From the NCBI RefSeq assembly GCF_000242875.2, contig NZ_AEXL02000098.1:1-43032 (forward strand): a DNA stretch of 43,032 nt, read 5' to 3'. This document shows, piece after piece, positions 26,401 to 33,718 of the stretch; within the stretch, counting starts at the first letter, position 1, and every line of letters starts with the position of its first letter. Both the position numbers and the translations under genes were made by a program. This DNA comes from Candidatus Nitrosopumilus salarius BD31. Its GTDB lineage: Archaea; Thermoproteota; Nitrososphaeria; Nitrososphaerales; Nitrosopumilaceae. The notes under the pieces were generated by a model. It was not told where the DNA came from. It saw only the letters and a list, made by a program, of their open reading frames with translations, and ran no database searches.

Positions 26401-26700
26401 AGGAACAGCATATCTGATTTTTAATTTGATTTTTGTCTCAGAACTTCCCTTAACGAGAAATTCATAAAAAATATGAGGAGGAAATCTCCAGACTTGATTT
26501 AATTTTAACCGATATAATTGAGGAGGGACTAAATAATTAGCATCAAACGCATTTCCTAAAGATTCATTTTCAACATAAGAAGAATCAATTATCTGTCGTT
26601 TTGACATTAAATTCAATGTTTCCTGATCATCAGAAGCGGGAGATATGTGGTCTAAAATCTCATCCATCCAAGGTTCCAAATTAGTATTAGTCACAAACAT
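23443..26700 (-). CDS. drmA: Superfamily 2 helicase, DrmA-like (DISARM)
   Basis: 1085 residues. The first 430 residues form a beta-rich domain (PPQLYRLKLNQVW, PRFIRYGERRF) seen before the motor in DrmA-type proteins. The motor is complete: Walker A APTGSGKT at 446-453, DEVH at 652-655, TGTAT as motif III, and QTAGRTGR at 879-886 (motif VI). Zinc knuckles are inserted between motifs (CPSCGKR with CSCG, then CSCG with CKACG). The size and the downstream DUF1998 and PLD genes fit DrmA of DISARM; DpdJ-type helicases of dpd islands are the other option. The start is 2 nt after the stop of the 638-residue gene. Confidence 0.84.
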   Translation of the reverse strand: MFVTNTNLEPWMDEILDHISPASDDQETLNLMSKRQIIDSSYVENESLGNAFDANYLVPPQLYRLKLNQVWRFPPHIFYEFLVKGSSETKIKLKIRYAVPRFIRYGERRFVSGEKSSHVRIIHSVSNPKVNLPPTFGNVNLFGKTYGLNFDSEFKPKTVEPKLFEHDVEFSLNELLQNNPKQIDLANSTDSISVIKKYDANTDTLNEINQTSMDALDYEPTQKCDPDKTSIGFIELITGDTKTTLEISISKTNQNDVFKIGVEFLNANSYSSSPPRTSEWTKRCILMPFIITKISNGDLLLPPQQHFESLQHVLKNGEDSLAEEFDKNPYSNTNGVLTASVKEKNTLCFSTFGVFDTIREIPVLGASLDVLESDESFLDSLNQLSINDKQILQQKNLVGLIRNVILAASKSFNVDTSFFKFQWDSIQNRIKQIANDEFGTTSIIKAPTGSGKTLVFMVNAALHSIITKQRSVLIFPTRILNQDMFQRLTKFVYEIRQLLKSPDVTGGIYIGLFDPLFKALANPVVGKQMVQFDACPSCGKRNSILAKESNHRIIGKCSCGHEISYMFSPKESGDYLPLITIATPDNMFYNSTAARFEQYTMRFFGGHFVKCSCGYHAPALGDKFTTLSCKACGTSLDLKKKQSSPIGYLVFDEVHSLYGLTGILLSIYIRSLNVISNKIQKWDVRDPLPFQITFETGTATIANESELLCCITRMKSDKIITIPENSSYSSYFEPKPRLIKYRTVVQLPVARSSRTSMSNSMMKTYNAIYHDPNFSSKLTNKVGDAYNFLLGYVYRKSDGYTIRKSLQELFGQIFNENKSIEFLSGDASTTQVSRLFQRAINKEIDILLANLVISLGLDIGNLNNMIMMGMPKSMTEFSQTAGRTGRKNTPGHVNIHLLPSVPRDVFVYENFHRIFSDVSGYYERKPIQSTNAYASKLIFPNILKFLINIISYYQYLLTAPSINRALITQPKLKQRLLYDLLICLRDDVFAPNSVNLQIANQAKTEYNEFVSEWRKLSGPGHYLSEWFLSHGNSLTTLRANKNKEIKVHVDDDRLLSLIQSQYLPPWMTFPEEELDEISITGDNDE

Positions 26701-26702
26701 GT

Positions 26703-28619
26703 TTAATCCTCAATCTTGTATGCTTCAATATAGAACTCTACCTCTTTAACTGATCGCCCAGTTTTGTCAACGATTATTCTATCAATTCTCTTCACACGAG
26801 GTTCCATAAAAGCAAATTGTCTAGAAACAAAATTTGCAACATAATGTGCTTTTGGTACCCATCTACCTCTAGATTTTACACATGATTGTCCAAATTTTCG
26901 AAAGATATTTCTGGAATGGTTAATGTAAATTTCTTTATCTTTTTTCCCAACTAAAGTTTCTTGGAAATTTTTAGAGTCCGTTGACACATTTAGAATAAAG
27001 TTAGTTCGAGACTTATTTCGATTAATGATTTGTTGTTTATGATATTTTTTGGTAGAAGCAACAAAATCAAAAATCACGTCAATATTTTTTAAATTGTCAT
27101 GTAGTTTGTCTTTCAAGTTTACAGGTATTGAATAAGATAAAGGATGAATTAAGGATAAATTTTCACGCATTAATGACCACAAGACATACCAACGTTCCCT
27201 AAAAATTTCACGAGTTGGTAATAATGAAGGGTCATCCATAATACTCAAAAGAAAAGAATATTGTTTTTTAGTTAAAGCATTATATTTATAATAAAAAGTA
27301 TTATTTTTTTCCAATACATCATCATCATTCAATAATGAAGACATCTGATTATCAAAATTAATTTCATGAAATAAACTAACAAATTTTTTTAAAATTTTGT
27401 TATCCACATATCCAACATATTTTATTAACGCAAGAATATTTTTTAGAATAAAATCTTCTTTTTTGATGAATCTAAATGATATTCCAGATACAGAGGAAAA
27501 ATCTACATCATCTCTTGAATTATGTTTATTATCTAATAAATTTTTTAAAACGATACTCAAATATCCATTTTTGGAAATTTTATGAATTTCATCAGAATTT
27601 TTTTCATAAGTATCAAAATCCCAAGATAATTTGAATATATTTCCAAAGAAGTCTTCTACAATCATACATGGAATTTTTCCACTATAATCTATAGGCTCTA
27701 GAATTTTTACATAGGTAATAAAAAATCTACTTAAATTATCTGAACCTCTCCACTCCTGTAAATCTAAAGTAAAACTATCTAAATAACACATATCTCTCAA
27801 AATTTTTTCAATTGTAGGAATTCCCACGATTGTTCGTAAACAAGTTTCAATGAATTCATGGGAGGTATCTTCAAAGAAGATTTCATTCTTTTTACCAGTG
27901 TTTTTCAATTTCCCAAGAAATGGGAATAAACGCCATTTTTGTAATCGGGTTTTTTTAAATCGAATTTTGTTTGGATCTAGTTCACCAACAGATTGATTAT
28001 ATGGTGCAAGGGTCGTTTGAAGATGTACAGGTAATTCAAAATTTGGTAAAATGAGTGAAAGTTCATTTGAAGTCCAATGACCTTGAAATTTCTTAGATTT
28101 TCCAGATAAAAGTAAACTTACAATATCAGAAGGTACAGAAAAATTGTCCATTTGTTTCCAATCAAAATAATTTACTAATTTTTCAGTCAAAAAATCATAT
28201 AATATATCATCAAATGATGAAAATTCTTTTTTAAAAATTGAATCTAAAAGTTGTTTAACTTCGGGTTTAGAAATTTTTTCAGTGTTTTTCATAAGTAATG
28301 CTAATTGTAATTCTTCAATTTCAGACTCTTTTTTTAAAAATTCACTATAAAGAATTTTTAATAATTCAGATATTTCAGATTGCAATATTTTAGATTCATC
28401 ATCGGGGTTTTGGTCAGTGTCAGAACTTTCAATTGAAATCATCACATTTTTTTTTGACATGATGGATTGCAACGTAGAAAATTTTGAAATAGGGACAGAA
28501 ATTTTCCCTTCAAATGTAATTACGCCTTCAATATCCATTATTTCAAAATATTCATCGGATTGAAAATGAAATTTATGTGAATTAATCATCACATAACCAG
28601 ATTCTTCTACACATTTCAA
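26703..28619 (-). CDS. Unrecognised 638-residue protein of the defence array
   Basis: 638 residues if read from TTG 28619. No motif is recognised: a mixed N-terminal domain, a coiled stretch around 85-125 (SEISELLKILYSEFLKKESE), a helical middle and a conserved-looking basic C-terminus (SRGRWVPKAHYVANFVSRQF, then RVKRIDRIIVDKTGRSVKEV). The frame stays open upstream to 28797 with protein-like content (YFVIFRNGWIVRK, RSPYYF) but no start codon, so the true N-terminus may be longer. It lies 2 nt before the helicase gene and so is part of the same translation unit. Its position is that of accessory subunits such as DrmE or DpdG/H, but similarity cannot be shown by eye. Confidence 0.7.
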   Translation of the reverse strand: MKCVEESGYVMINSHKFHFQSDEYFEIMDIEGVITFEGKISVPISKFSTLQSIMSKKNVMISIESSDTDQNPDDESKILQSEISELLKILYSEFLKKESEIEELQLALLMKNTEKISKPEVKQLLDSIFKKEFSSFDDILYDFLTEKLVNYFDWKQMDNFSVPSDIVSLLLSGKSKKFQGHWTSNELSLILPNFELPVHLQTTLAPYNQSVGELDPNKIRFKKTRLQKWRLFPFLGKLKNTGKKNEIFFEDTSHEFIETCLRTIVGIPTIEKILRDMCYLDSFTLDLQEWRGSDNLSRFFITYVKILEPIDYSGKIPCMIVEDFFGNIFKLSWDFDTYEKNSDEIHKISKNGYLSIVLKNLLDNKHNSRDDVDFSSVSGISFRFIKKEDFILKNILALIKYVGYVDNKILKKFVSLFHEINFDNQMSSLLNDDDVLEKNNTFYYKYNALTKKQYSFLLSIMDDPSLLPTREIFRERWYVLWSLMRENLSLIHPLSYSIPVNLKDKLHDNLKNIDVIFDFVASTKKYHKQQIINRNKSRTNFILNVSTDSKNFQETLVGKKDKEIYINHSRNIFRKFGQSCVKSRGRWVPKAHYVANFVSRQFAFMEPRVKRIDRIIVDKTGRSVKEVEFYIEAYKIED

Positions 28620-28951
28620 ATTAATTGTAGATGATGTTGGAAATGAATGAATAGTAGAATTTGCATTTTTTGAACCAATAGAAATTAGATTGTTTTTTTT
28701 AATTTGAAAATAATAAGGAGATCTTTTTCGATGAACTTTTCTAACAATCCATCCATTTCGAAAAATAACAAAATAACTCTGAGAACCGTCTTTTTTTTAT
28801 ATTTAAAAAAAACCCATTTTCGGTTTGCAGGATCAAAAAAATTGCCACATATCATTTTCTGAACATTTCAATGAAAAATAGGTGTCAAAATCAGGTGGAT
28901 TTATCATAAGTTATGAATTACCAGTTCAACTCCTATTCAAGTATTTTCAAG
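28620..28951 (-). other. 332-base gap: probable coding extension and A/T-rich leader
   Basis: From 28620 to 28796 the minus strand is open in the frame of the 638-residue protein. An ATG at 28817 is in the same frame but separated by two TAA codons lying in T8/A8 runs (net-zero length changes would join them: M-G-F-F, then K-D-G). From 28818 to 28951 I see only A/T-rich spacer behind the dpdA-like gene. Confidence 0.4.
28797..28806 (-). promoter_or_regulatory. TATA-like element upstream of the 638-residue gene
   Basis: TTTAAATATA on the minus strand, flanked by T8 and A8 runs, fits the archaeal TATA consensus. It would start transcription near 28775, inside the open frame upstream of TTG 28619. 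A second transcription unit for the Drm-like genes may therefore start here, separate from the que/dpd genes. Confidence 0.45.
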
Positions 28952-30378
28952 TTATTTTTTTGAAAGCCAAATCTTTGTACTATGTAGTTTTTGACCAATC
29001 TTTCCTTTAGTAGTCTTTACAACACATTTCTTTGGGAGAACATTATCAATACCATCAAACAAACAGAGGTAATCTTTTCCCATAGATAGCATTACTTCAT
29101 TGTAATTTTCATTTTTTGTAAATTTTTCTAATTTAATTAGAGTTTTCTTTTGAAGTGTAGGAATCTGGTCAGATGAAAGGCGTTTATCATAATTTGTTAT
29201 TTGTTGTGTAGGACGAATTAATCCATATTTTGCAGATACTATCAATAAATCTACTCCATTATAGTTAAAGGGTTTATGTTTTCGAATCATCCTAAACATC
29301 GGTCCATCATACATCTCCACAGCAGGCATACGATTCATTTCTATTTTTTTACGTTGAGAACAAGATACAACAAGAAGTTTTTTTGGTTTCATAAGACTGT
29401 AGATTTTTTTATGTAAGAAACGATTTACTTCTTCAAATCTTTCTGCACGTAATTCGTCTTCCGAATTTTTCTCTAATTGTAGAAGTTGATTTAGTTTTTC
29501 ATCATATTCTTTGTTTTTTAGTCTCTTCGAAATTTTTTTCTTATATTTTAAAAGTTCTAAAAATTCTTCATGAGCATCATCGGTATCCAAATTATGAAAT
29601 TTATTTTTAGAAAGAATAGTTTTTAGAGGTTTAACAAAATTTTCCTCTTCAATTTTTTCTAAATGTTTTATCAATCTTCCACGTTTTTCTGCAGGATTTT
29701 TATAATTGAATATCCACCCCTTAAAATCGGCACCAAAAATTTTATATTTTTTTAGTAACGCATAGCGCTTTGAATGGAAGCAACCTAGCAAAAATAACCA
29801 ATCTTTAGGATATTTTGAGCGAATTTCAGCAGTAACTTTTTCTAAAAAGCTTTCATTTCGTACAGTTACAAATCGGGCAGTGTTTTCTTTTTTTGCCAAT
29901 AACCCCCCTATTGCAATATTCTTGTAACCCATTCTTTTTAGAGAACGATAACATTCAAGGTATTCTTTAACAGTTTTTCCTTGAGCAACCCCAATTAATT
30001 TGAATGACCTTTTTTTCTTTTTGTATTCTTTGATTGCATTTTTTTGCACTTTGAATTGTTTTCTTTTTATTTTTTAAAACATCTAAAATAATCCCATAGT
30101 CAGTTCCCATCTCTTCATATTTTTCAAACAATTCAGAATAATTTTTTGATAAACCACCATCTTTTGTAAAAATTCCAGAATCAGTAATTTTTACAATATT
30201 TTTACCAGTAAATTTTTTGAATGCTTTTCTAAAAATTAGGAGTAGAATTTGCATTTCCCATCAAACCAATTGGAGAAGATTGTCTGTGAACACCACTATA
30301 TCTCAATAATTCAAGGGATTTTTGTCTGTCAGCTACCAAGAAAGGAATAGGATTTTTGGGTAAATTACCTACTACCAT
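28952..30378 (-). CDS. dpdA: DpdA-like DNA 7-deazaguanine transglycosylase with DUF6884-like tail (two frameshifts)
   Basis: Three overlapping pieces of one gene. ATG 30378 opens FLVADRQKSLELLRYSGVHR and stops at TAG 30229 in a T5 tract. The next frame carries KITDSGIFTKDGG and breaks in an A7 tract (30039-30045). The third runs to 28952. Removing one base from each tract gives 474 residues. The TGT barrel is clear: DSG at about 66-68, VAQG near 132, IAIGGLL near 158, and FGADFKGW with D217 at the nucleophile position. DpdA enzymes replace guanine in DNA with preQ0. The last 140 residues (LLVVSCSQRKK, EMYDGPMF, LLIVSAKYGLI) look like DUF6884. queD and queC lie directly upstream. A tRNA-TGT is unlikely because PUA and zinc-site features are absent. 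Confidence 0.78.
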
Positions 30379-30421
30379 GTACTGAGGTGAGATCTAGTCT
30401 TTATAACCAAATCGAATGAGA

Positions 30422-30775
30422 TTACTTTTCAACAATACACCATTTTCCATTACCTTCATAGAATTTTACTGAAGAGAGAGGGATTTTATCTTCAAGATTT
30501 TCAAATATCCATCCTGCAATATTTTCAGATGTAGGATATTCAAACATAGTATTCAAGTCATTGTGATCTAGTTGAGAAATTACATTCCAACATTGAGTTT
30601 TCATATCAGCAAAATCCATAAGCATGTTATCTTGATATGTACTGCCTTTAACTAAATCACCCATAATTTCAACTTGAATTCTAGAAGTATGCCCATGTAG
30701 TTTACCACATTTAGGATGTCCTTTTAGAATATGTGAAAAATCAATTTCAAATTCTACACCTAGTTTAGTTTTCAT
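30422..30775 (-). CDS. queD: 6-carboxy-tetrahydropterin synthase
   Basis: 117 residues, the usual length. Zinc ligands H15, H27 and H29 (in KLHGHT), catalytic C23, and the D70-H71 pair (LDHND) are all present. PTSENIA and the final VKFYEG Glu also match. QueD converts 7,8-dihydroneopterin triphosphate to 6-carboxytetrahydropterin, step two of preQ0 synthesis from GTP. It lies 4 nt after queC and 43 nt before the dpdA-like gene. QueE and a GTP cyclohydrolase are not in the window and are presumably supplied by the host pathway for archaeosine. Confidence 0.92.
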   Translation of the reverse strand: MKTKLGVEFEIDFSHILKGHPKCGKLHGHTSRIQVEIMGDLVKGSTYQDNMLMDFADMKTQCWNVISQLDHNDLNTMFEYPTSENIAGWIFENLEDKIPLSSVKFYEGNGKWCIVEK

Positions 30776-30779
30776 AATA

Positions 30780-31445
30780 TTACTCAGAATATTCAGTAGG
30801 GTCAGTCACGTTTGCCTCTTTAAAAGCAGTTTTTCTCTCTCTACACGCACTACATCTACCACAATGCCTATGTTTTCCCTCATAACAAGACCAGGTTAAT
30901 TCAAAAGGAACGTTTAGAGAATGACCAATTTTTACTACTTCAGATTTTTTAATTGTAGCAAAAGGTGATGAGACAGAAGCATCATCATCACCTAAAGATA
31001 GTTTGGTCATATTTTCAAATGCGGAGATAAACTCCTCTCTACAATCAGGATACATCCCTCTATCAGAATAATGTGCTGCAAAGAAAATATTTTTTGCTCC
31101 AATACTTTGAGCATATCCTGCACCAATAGATAGGAAAATTGCATTTCTGTTTGGGACAACAGTTGTTTTTAATGTTTCATAAAATTGTGCACTAGAAGGA
31201 ACAGCTGGAATAGAAATATTGGGATTAGTTAAGGCAGAATCAAGTACAGTTTGTAAAGGAGACAGATCAATTACTTTATGTGAAAGAGTTAGGTTTTGAC
31301 ATATTTCTTTTGCAGATTCAGATTCTTTACAATGTTTTTGACCATACAAAAAAGTCATAGGAAAAACTTCATGACCTTCATGTTGTAATTTGTATAATAG
31401 AGTAGTACTATCTAAGCCACCAGAGAAAATTAAAATAGATTTCAT
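30780..31445 (-). CDS. queC: 7-cyano-7-deazaguanine (preQ0) synthase
   Basis: 221 residues. The PP-loop SGGLDST at 8-14 binds ATP. The four-Cys zinc site is C187, C195, C198 and C201 (HCGRCSACRER). VPNRNAIFLSIGAGYA and the YPDCREEF motif are diagnostic. QueC turns 7-carboxy-7-deazaguanine and ammonia into preQ0, the base that DpdA-type enzymes place in DNA. Its start overlaps the RHH-zinc gene by ATGA. As archaea normally carry queC for archaeosine in tRNA, this island copy is probably an extra one dedicated to the adjacent DNA-modification gene. Confidence 0.93.
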   Translation of the reverse strand: MKSILIFSGGLDSTTLLYKLQHEGHEVFPMTFLYGQKHCKESESAKEICQNLTLSHKVIDLSPLQTVLDSALTNPNISIPAVPSSAQFYETLKTTVVPNRNAIFLSIGAGYAQSIGAKNIFFAAHYSDRGMYPDCREEFISAFENMTKLSLGDDDASVSSPFATIKKSEVVKIGHSLNVPFELTWSCYEGKHRHCGRCSACRERKTAFKEANVTDPTEYSE

Positions 31446-31762
31446 TTGACTCGGCCTCCAATTAAATCCTCATAGACTTTACGCATGTAGAAAACTGCGC
31501 CTGATGTTTGTTCAGTTAATTTACAACTACAATTTTTACATTTAGTGCATTTAACAAAACTACATTTTGGACAAACCTTAGCTTTACTGACATAAAATTT
31601 TTCACCACATGAAAAGCAGTAAAGATGAGGGTCACCTACATAATGTAAGAAAGATTCAACGATCCTTGATCGAGGAATATTTTTTTCTTTAAGAATTTTT
31701 TCAGACTTTTTAATTACATCTTCATCAATGTTTAAGGTAACTTTGACTTTACCATTTGCCAT
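31442..31762 (-). CDS. RHH-type N-terminus fused to zinc knuckles
   Basis: 106 residues. Residues 5-42 (VKVTLNIDEDVIKKSEKIL, then IPRSRIVESFL) fit a ribbon-helix-helix DNA-binding domain. Residues 49-80 carry many cysteines in pairs (CFSCGEKF, CPKCSF, CTKCKNCSC), enough for two zinc sites. It overlaps queC by 4 bases. A regulator of the array or a DNA-targeting adaptor for the modification enzyme are both possible. Confidence 0.65.
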   Translation of the reverse strand: MANGKVKVTLNIDEDVIKKSEKILKEKNIPRSRIVESFLHYVGDPHLYCFSCGEKFYVSKAKVCPKCSFVKCTKCKNCSCKLTEQTSGAVFYMRKVYEDLIGGRVK

Positions 31763-31790
31763 AATGTTATGTATTTTTATGTACTATTAT

Positions 31791-32090
31791 TTAAGATGAT
31801 TTTGTATATTTCTTGATCTCATTTGGAGCCAATAATCGAAATCCAGATTTCCCATCAAAATGAAATTGAGGATTACGTTCAAATCTTTTGGATGCATCAT
31901 GTCTATTTCCAGGATGATTTACACAATGAAAGATGGTTTGTAGGCGTAAAGTCATCTTGTTTACGTCATCAGACGGAAATTCTATCTTTACACGAGAAGA
32001 GATTTCTTTAAGATCAGCATATTCTTGGGAATCGTTGTTTTGAAAAGTGTCTACAATCATTTGCCAAACAGGTTTAGAATATTTTGACAT
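31791..32090 (-). CDS. Small HTH-like protein (DUF7669-like)
   Basis: 99 residues from ATG 32090 (GTG 32093 precedes it). KPVWQMIVDTFQNND, then LKEISSRVKIEFP, then LQTIFHCVNHPGN and a GKSGFRLL end. This is the pattern of a small winged-helix domain often attached to restriction enzymes or modification systems, where it reads DNA. It lies 28 nt before the RHH-zinc gene in the same direction. The assignment is from pattern and context. Confidence 0.55.
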   Translation of the reverse strand: MSKYSKPVWQMIVDTFQNNDSQEYADLKEISSRVKIEFPSDDVNKMTLRLQTIFHCVNHPGNRHDASKRFERNPQFHFDGKSGFRLLAPNEIKKYTKSS

Positions 32091-32128
32091 CACAAAGATT
32101 CAGAAGTTCTAGAATTAATCTTTTCAGG

Positions 32129-33115
32129 TTAATAGTATCGGGTGTCTTCTAATGGTATCAATAATCTAGTTTTTTTATCACAGAATTTGTGAAAGGGGCA
32201 TGCGGTTTCATCGGTTAGACAAATAGGATTGTTTTCTTCACATTTTGTTCTATTTCCCCAAATCATGTTGTCAATATAATCTCCAGGAAGTTTAGTTTTT
32301 TCCATTATTTCAAACAATGCAGATAAACCAGCTTTTCTAATATCTAGAGCATCAGAATTATCCAACAAGTGATAATGTTCAAGTTTATTTTCAATCTCAG
32401 AATTAGTTGTAATAACACCCAGTCTCAATAACTGTTTGAGTATTTGGTAATCAATTCCAGGAATTATGGGTTGATCAAAAGTCACTAATCCCCTTCCTTG
32501 ATGCATAATTGCATTAACCATAATCATTTTACATATTGGGTCATCAAATGCTCTAAACGTTTTCAAGGATTTTGTAAATTCAACTAGAGAGTTTTTGCAA
32601 TGATGTAACAAATTAATCATATTTCCATCCCAGCAATCATTTAGTTTTGTTGCCAAATCAATCCAATTTCTATGTCTTTCTTCTAGTAAAGGTAACACAT
32701 CATTTCTAGAATCATCTTGGAAAATCTTTCTAAATTCATCAAATGTTATTTCAGATAATTTTTTTGAATCAAGAATATCAAAGGTTCCAGAATCAACACA
32801 AGTTTTGAGACACCTCCACATGTACATTGCACCTCTAGCATCAATTCCACTTTTTTTTCCACTAGAATAGATTAATTCAGAGTTATTTTTTGACCAATAT
32901 TTGAAATTTATTGAATTACCTAAAGTAAAGAATTGTGAAACAAATTCATCAGATTCTGTTTTTGGCAACCAAAAATTATCATCAATCCAATCATAGCCTT
33001 TGTGAGTTTGACTCAATTCTAAGAGAGACGAACTAAGCAATTCTACTTTAGATTCATTTACTTGGAATTTTGGTGAAAATTCGACGTTAATTCCAAGATC
33101 ATCAAGCAGAGTCAT
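32129..33115 (-). CDS. Q-salvage (DUF2419/QNG1)-like protein with C-terminal Cys cluster
   Basis: 328 residues. Residues about 60-290 follow the queuosine-salvage family order: WIDDNFWLP, FKYWSKN, MYMWRCLKTCVDSG, LSEITFDEFRKIFQD, LPLLEERHRNWIDLATKL, FDQPIIPGIDYQILKQLLRLG, DIRKAG. In eukaryotes QNG1 removes queuine from its nucleoside or nucleotide with a DNA-glycosylase-like fold. The tail adds four cysteines not typical of QNG1: C292-x6-C299-x6-C306-x5-C312, similar in spirit to the Fe-S cluster of endonuclease III. First gene of the que/dpd array; it may act on deazaguanine nucleotides or DNA. Confidence 0.6.
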   Translation of the reverse strand: MTLLDDLGINVEFSPKFQVNESKVELLSSSLLELSQTHKGYDWIDDNFWLPKTESDEFVSQFFTLGNSINFKYWSKNNSELIYSSGKKSGIDARGAMYMWRCLKTCVDSGTFDILDSKKLSEITFDEFRKIFQDDSRNDVLPLLEERHRNWIDLATKLNDCWDGNMINLLHHCKNSLVEFTKSLKTFRAFDDPICKMIMVNAIMHQGRGLVTFDQPIIPGIDYQILKQLLRLGVITTNSEIENKLEHYHLLDNSDALDIRKAGLSALFEIMEKTKLPGDYIDNMIWGNRTKCEENNPICLTDETACPFHKFCDKKTRLLIPLEDTRYY

Positions 33116-33138
33116 AACAGATTACCCATGTGTGAAGT

Positions 33139-33149
33139 TTTATAATTTA
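33139..33149. promoter_or_regulatory. Shared TATA element of two divergent leaderless genes
   Basis: TTTATAATTTA reads as a TATA box on both strands. It is centred about 26 nt before the TTG at 33170 (plus) and about 29 nt before the ATG at 33115 (minus). It is the likely main promoter of the defence array. Confidence 0.55.
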
Positions 33150-33169
33150 GGTTTGAAATAGAATTAACC

Positions 33170-33718
33170 TTGGCAGAAGAACCAACTCGCAAAGATTTTT
33201 TGATAAAAATGTACGAAAGTAGTTGGAATAATGTTAGTCGTGCAGAGGATTCATTATGGAAAATTTTTGCAGCATATACAGCATTATTTGCAGGTTTAGG
33301 AATAGCCATAGACACCATAGGAGTATTTGGATTCCTATTCATCATGACAATCTTCAGTTTTGCAGGAGTTATCTCATCATTGATTACAAATAGTTGGTTT
33401 GTACGTAATATGGGGATCATATCAAATATCGAAAAAGAATTTTTAGAATTTACAGATACAGAAGTAATTCCAAAAATATGGATGTCTGGAAAAGTGTCAT
33501 TTCTTAATAGAGAAAATTGGTGGATTACAATTGCATTGTTTTTTGCAGTTATAGTTGGAATACATATTATTTTACTATCAGAATTAACATGGGAGGAATT
33601 TGTGAAATTAATTACTCTTGACGTAGTAGGATTAATTTTTGTAGGAGGATACTGGATATATTTAACAAAGGCTCAAAATGATTTTGAAAATCAGGCACCA
33701 GGAAAAACAATTACGTAG
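33170..33718 (+). CDS. Four-helix membrane protein next to the defence array
   Basis: 182 residues from TTG 33170, chosen because TTTATAATTTA lies about 26 nt upstream. There are two membrane hairpins (FAAYTALFAGLGIAIDTIGVF with LFIMTIFSFAGVISSLI, and ITIALFFAVIVGIHIILL with LDVVGLIFVGGYWIYL) joined by a cytoplasmic loop of about 50 residues. The N-terminus YESSWNNVSRAEDSLWKIF resembles SLATT/RipA-like small membrane proteins common in defence islands, but only loosely. It is divergent from the first gene of the array, so it may belong to the system. Confidence 0.62.
   Translation: MAEEPTRKDFLIKMYESSWNNVSRAEDSLWKIFAAYTALFAGLGIAIDTIGVFGFLFIMTIFSFAGVISSLITNSWFVRNMGIISNIEKEFLEFTDTEVIPKIWMSGKVSFLNRENWWITIALFFAVIVGIHIILLSELTWEEFVKLITLDVVGLIFVGGYWIYLTKAQNDFENQAPGKTIT

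Noticed and set aside
28952-30378. Archaeosine tRNA-guanine transglycosylase (ArcTGT)
   Set aside because: ArcTGT is much longer with C-terminal PUA domains and a zinc site; here the tail is DUF6884-like and the context is an island with queC and queD.
20473-33115. Type I restriction-modification system
   Set aside because: There is a helicase, but no HsdM-type methyltransferase and no HsdS target-recognition protein; gene order fits DrmA-DrmB-DrmC instead.
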